A stretch of DNA of 64,000 nt from Spirochaetaceae bacterium (GTDB lineage Bacteria; Spirochaetota; Spirochaetia; SZUA-6; Bin103). Position 1 is the first letter of the stretch, and the number at the start of each line of letters is the position of its first letter. A program made the position numbers and the translations under genes. Where the stretch lies: contig JAPPGB010000032.1 of NCBI GenBank assembly GCA_028821475.1, positions 62,001 through 126,000 on the forward strand, read 5' to 3'. The notes beneath the pieces are model-generated. The model saw only the letters and a list, made by a program, of their open reading frames with translations. It ran no database searches and was not told where the DNA came from. This document shows positions 62,884-64,000 of the stretch, in pieces.

Positions 62884-64000
62884 CTTGTTGCGCCACCAGG
62901 GGCTTGGGGGGGCGTGGTTGGACTCGAAGGCGGGGGAGCCGTCGTTCCAGGAGCGGCCGACGGGGCGCAACTGGCCGCCGCCGCTGACCGGCAGAGAACG
63001 GCCGTTCTTGTCCGCGGATACCTGCTTGATGAACCAGTCTTCGAGCAGGCCGCGCAGTTCTTCGATGCGCGGCTGCTGGCCGGTGTCGTCGATGCGGTTG
63101 GTGCGCTCGCCGGGATCGTTTACCAGGTCGTACAACTCGTTGGGGGCGGCCGGGAGCGTTGCGACGGGGTAGCGGTGCACGTACTTCCACTCGGCGGTGC
63201 GGATCATCCGGGTAGCGCCGTACTCGTCGTAGATCACGACGTGGTCGTGCGCCGGTGCGTCACCGCCTTGCAGGAGGCCGGCGAAGGAGCGCCCGGGGCG
63301 ACCGCGGTGCAGGACCTTGGGGAAGTCGACGCCGGCATAGTCCAGCAGGGTGGGCATGAAGTCGACTGCGCTGCACATCCGGCCGGTGGCGCGCCCCTGG
63401 GGGATGCGGCCCGGCTGGCTGGCCAGGAACGGTACCTTGATCGAGTTTTCGTACATGTTGAGCGGCAAGGTGCCGTTGCCCTTGCCCCAGAAGCCGTGGT
63501 GGCCGCAACTGAAGCCGTTGTCGCTGGTGAACACCACCAGCGTGTCGTCGCGGATGCCATGGTGTTCCAGCCGGTCGAGGATGCGACCCACGTCCAGGTC
63601 CATGGCGGTGACGGCGGCGAAGTAGCCCTTGAGCATTTCGCGGTTGCCGAGGCACTTCCGGGACAGCCAGTGGGCCCACGGATGCAGCTTTTCCTGCGGG
63701 CAAGAATCGAACGGGCAGTCGTCGTAGCTGTCGACGATGTCCTGCGGATGGCCGGTCCACGGGCTGTGCGGGGCGGTGTAGTGCACGCTCAGGTAGAACG
63801 GCGCTGCGTCGCCGGCGCGGCGGTCGATGAACTCCAGGGCGTCGTCGGTGATCACGTTGGTAACGTAGCCGGGGGCGTTGAACAGCTCGCCGTCGCGGAT
63901 CATCGGTGCGTCTTTGTACTCGCCGCCGCCCTTCTCGTGCACGAACCAGTGGCTGAAGCCGTGCTGCGGCAGGGCGCTGTTGCCGAGGTGCCACTTGCCG
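62881..64000 (-). CDS. Sulfatase family hydrolase (5' part beyond window)
   Basis: The 373 visible codons begin GKWHLGNSALPQHGF, the second sulfatase signature, and continue with SVHYTAPHSPWTGHPQDI, LDRLEHHGIRDDTLVVFTSDNGFSCGHHGFWGKGNGTLPLNMYENSIKVPFL (the metal-binding Asp-Asn), and ELYDLVNDPGERTN. The N-terminus with the formylglycine Cys/Ser motif is outside the window, so activity class cannot be checked. Such enzymes remove sulfate from polysaccharides or lipids. The last 12 residues (APPSPWWRNK) run into the junction with the endonuclease remnant, so the native C-terminus may be altered. Confidence 0.93.
   Translation of the reverse strand, partial: GKWHLGNSALPQHGFSHWFVHEKGGGEYKDAPMIRDGELFNAPGYVTNVITDDALEFIDRRAGDAAPFYLSVHYTAPHSPWTGHPQDIVDSYDDCPFDSCPQEKLHPWAHWLSRKCLGNREMLKGYFAAVTAMDLDVGRILDRLEHHGIRDDTLVVFTSDNGFSCGHHGFWGKGNGTLPLNMYENSIKVPFLASQPGRIPQGRATGRMCSAVDFMPTLLDYAGVDFPKVLHRGRPGRSFAGLLQGGDAPAHDHVVIYDEYGATRMIRTAEWKYVHRYPVATLPAAPNELYDLVNDPGERTNRIDDTGQQPRIEELRGLLEDWFIKQVSADKNGRSLPVSGGGQLRPVGRSWNDGSPAFESNHAPPSPWWRNK

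Overview
The window is a high-GC chromosome segment from a Gram-negative, aerobic heterotroph. I infer aerobic life from heme A synthesis (ctaA, ctaB) and superoxide dismutase, and a double membrane from an omptin-type outer-membrane protease. Omptins, Cache/HAMP/SpoIIE partner-switching operons and a TatT-like helical repeat protein together make an uncultured high-GC spirochaete my best guess. That is a weak inference and no rRNA is present to test it. I see no tRNA, rRNA or CRISPR array.

Layout. 1-4.3 kb is a decayed, partly duplicated pair of a secreted subtilisin-like protease and a coiled-coil membrane protein. 4.3-16 kb is mostly housekeeping: an RHH regulator, trxB, sod, dus, lipA, ctaB/ctaA, a bacterial GPP34 protein, cdd, an A-type Fe-S carrier, a cupin, queG and mnmE. 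15.3-26.9 kb is a rearranged segment. It is best explained as a tandem duplication running from mid-mnmE to the 3' end of an oligopeptide-ABC ATPase gene, followed by different losses in each copy. Copy 1 keeps an omptin scrap, a small membrane protein and a TIR-like gene with its core deleted. Copy 2 keeps an astacin-lipoprotein-omptin operon and a graveyard of insertion-sequence pieces. 26.8-32.6 kb is a complete peptide-type ABC importer. 32.8-35.4 kb holds a flavin reductase and mnmG.

35.4-43.0 kb is an unusual signalling operon: a membrane sensor, a HAMP-MFS fusion, a periplasmic binding protein, a Cache-HAMP-PP2C phosphatase with a degenerate kinase-like tail, then a STAS protein and an anti-sigma-type kinase. 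It is preceded by an ammonium transporter. 44.7-50.7 kb contains mtnN, a UMF1-type transporter and the methylcitrate genes prpD, prpC and prpB. prpD and the prpB-prpC pair share a nearly identical leader that runs into the GTG start codon. 50.8-58.0 kb is a cobalamin regulon: riboswitch, btuC-btuF-btuD, cobT-cobS-cobC-cobU-cobO.

58.8-62.9 kb is a lower-GC defence-like island: an adenine DNA methyltransferase, a DUF262 protein, a RelA/SpoT-like alarmone-synthetase homologue, and a 5'-truncated BsuBI/PstI-type endonuclease that abuts the end of a sulfatase gene running off the window. This island and the HAMP-MFS signalling operon are the best candidates for undescribed systems.
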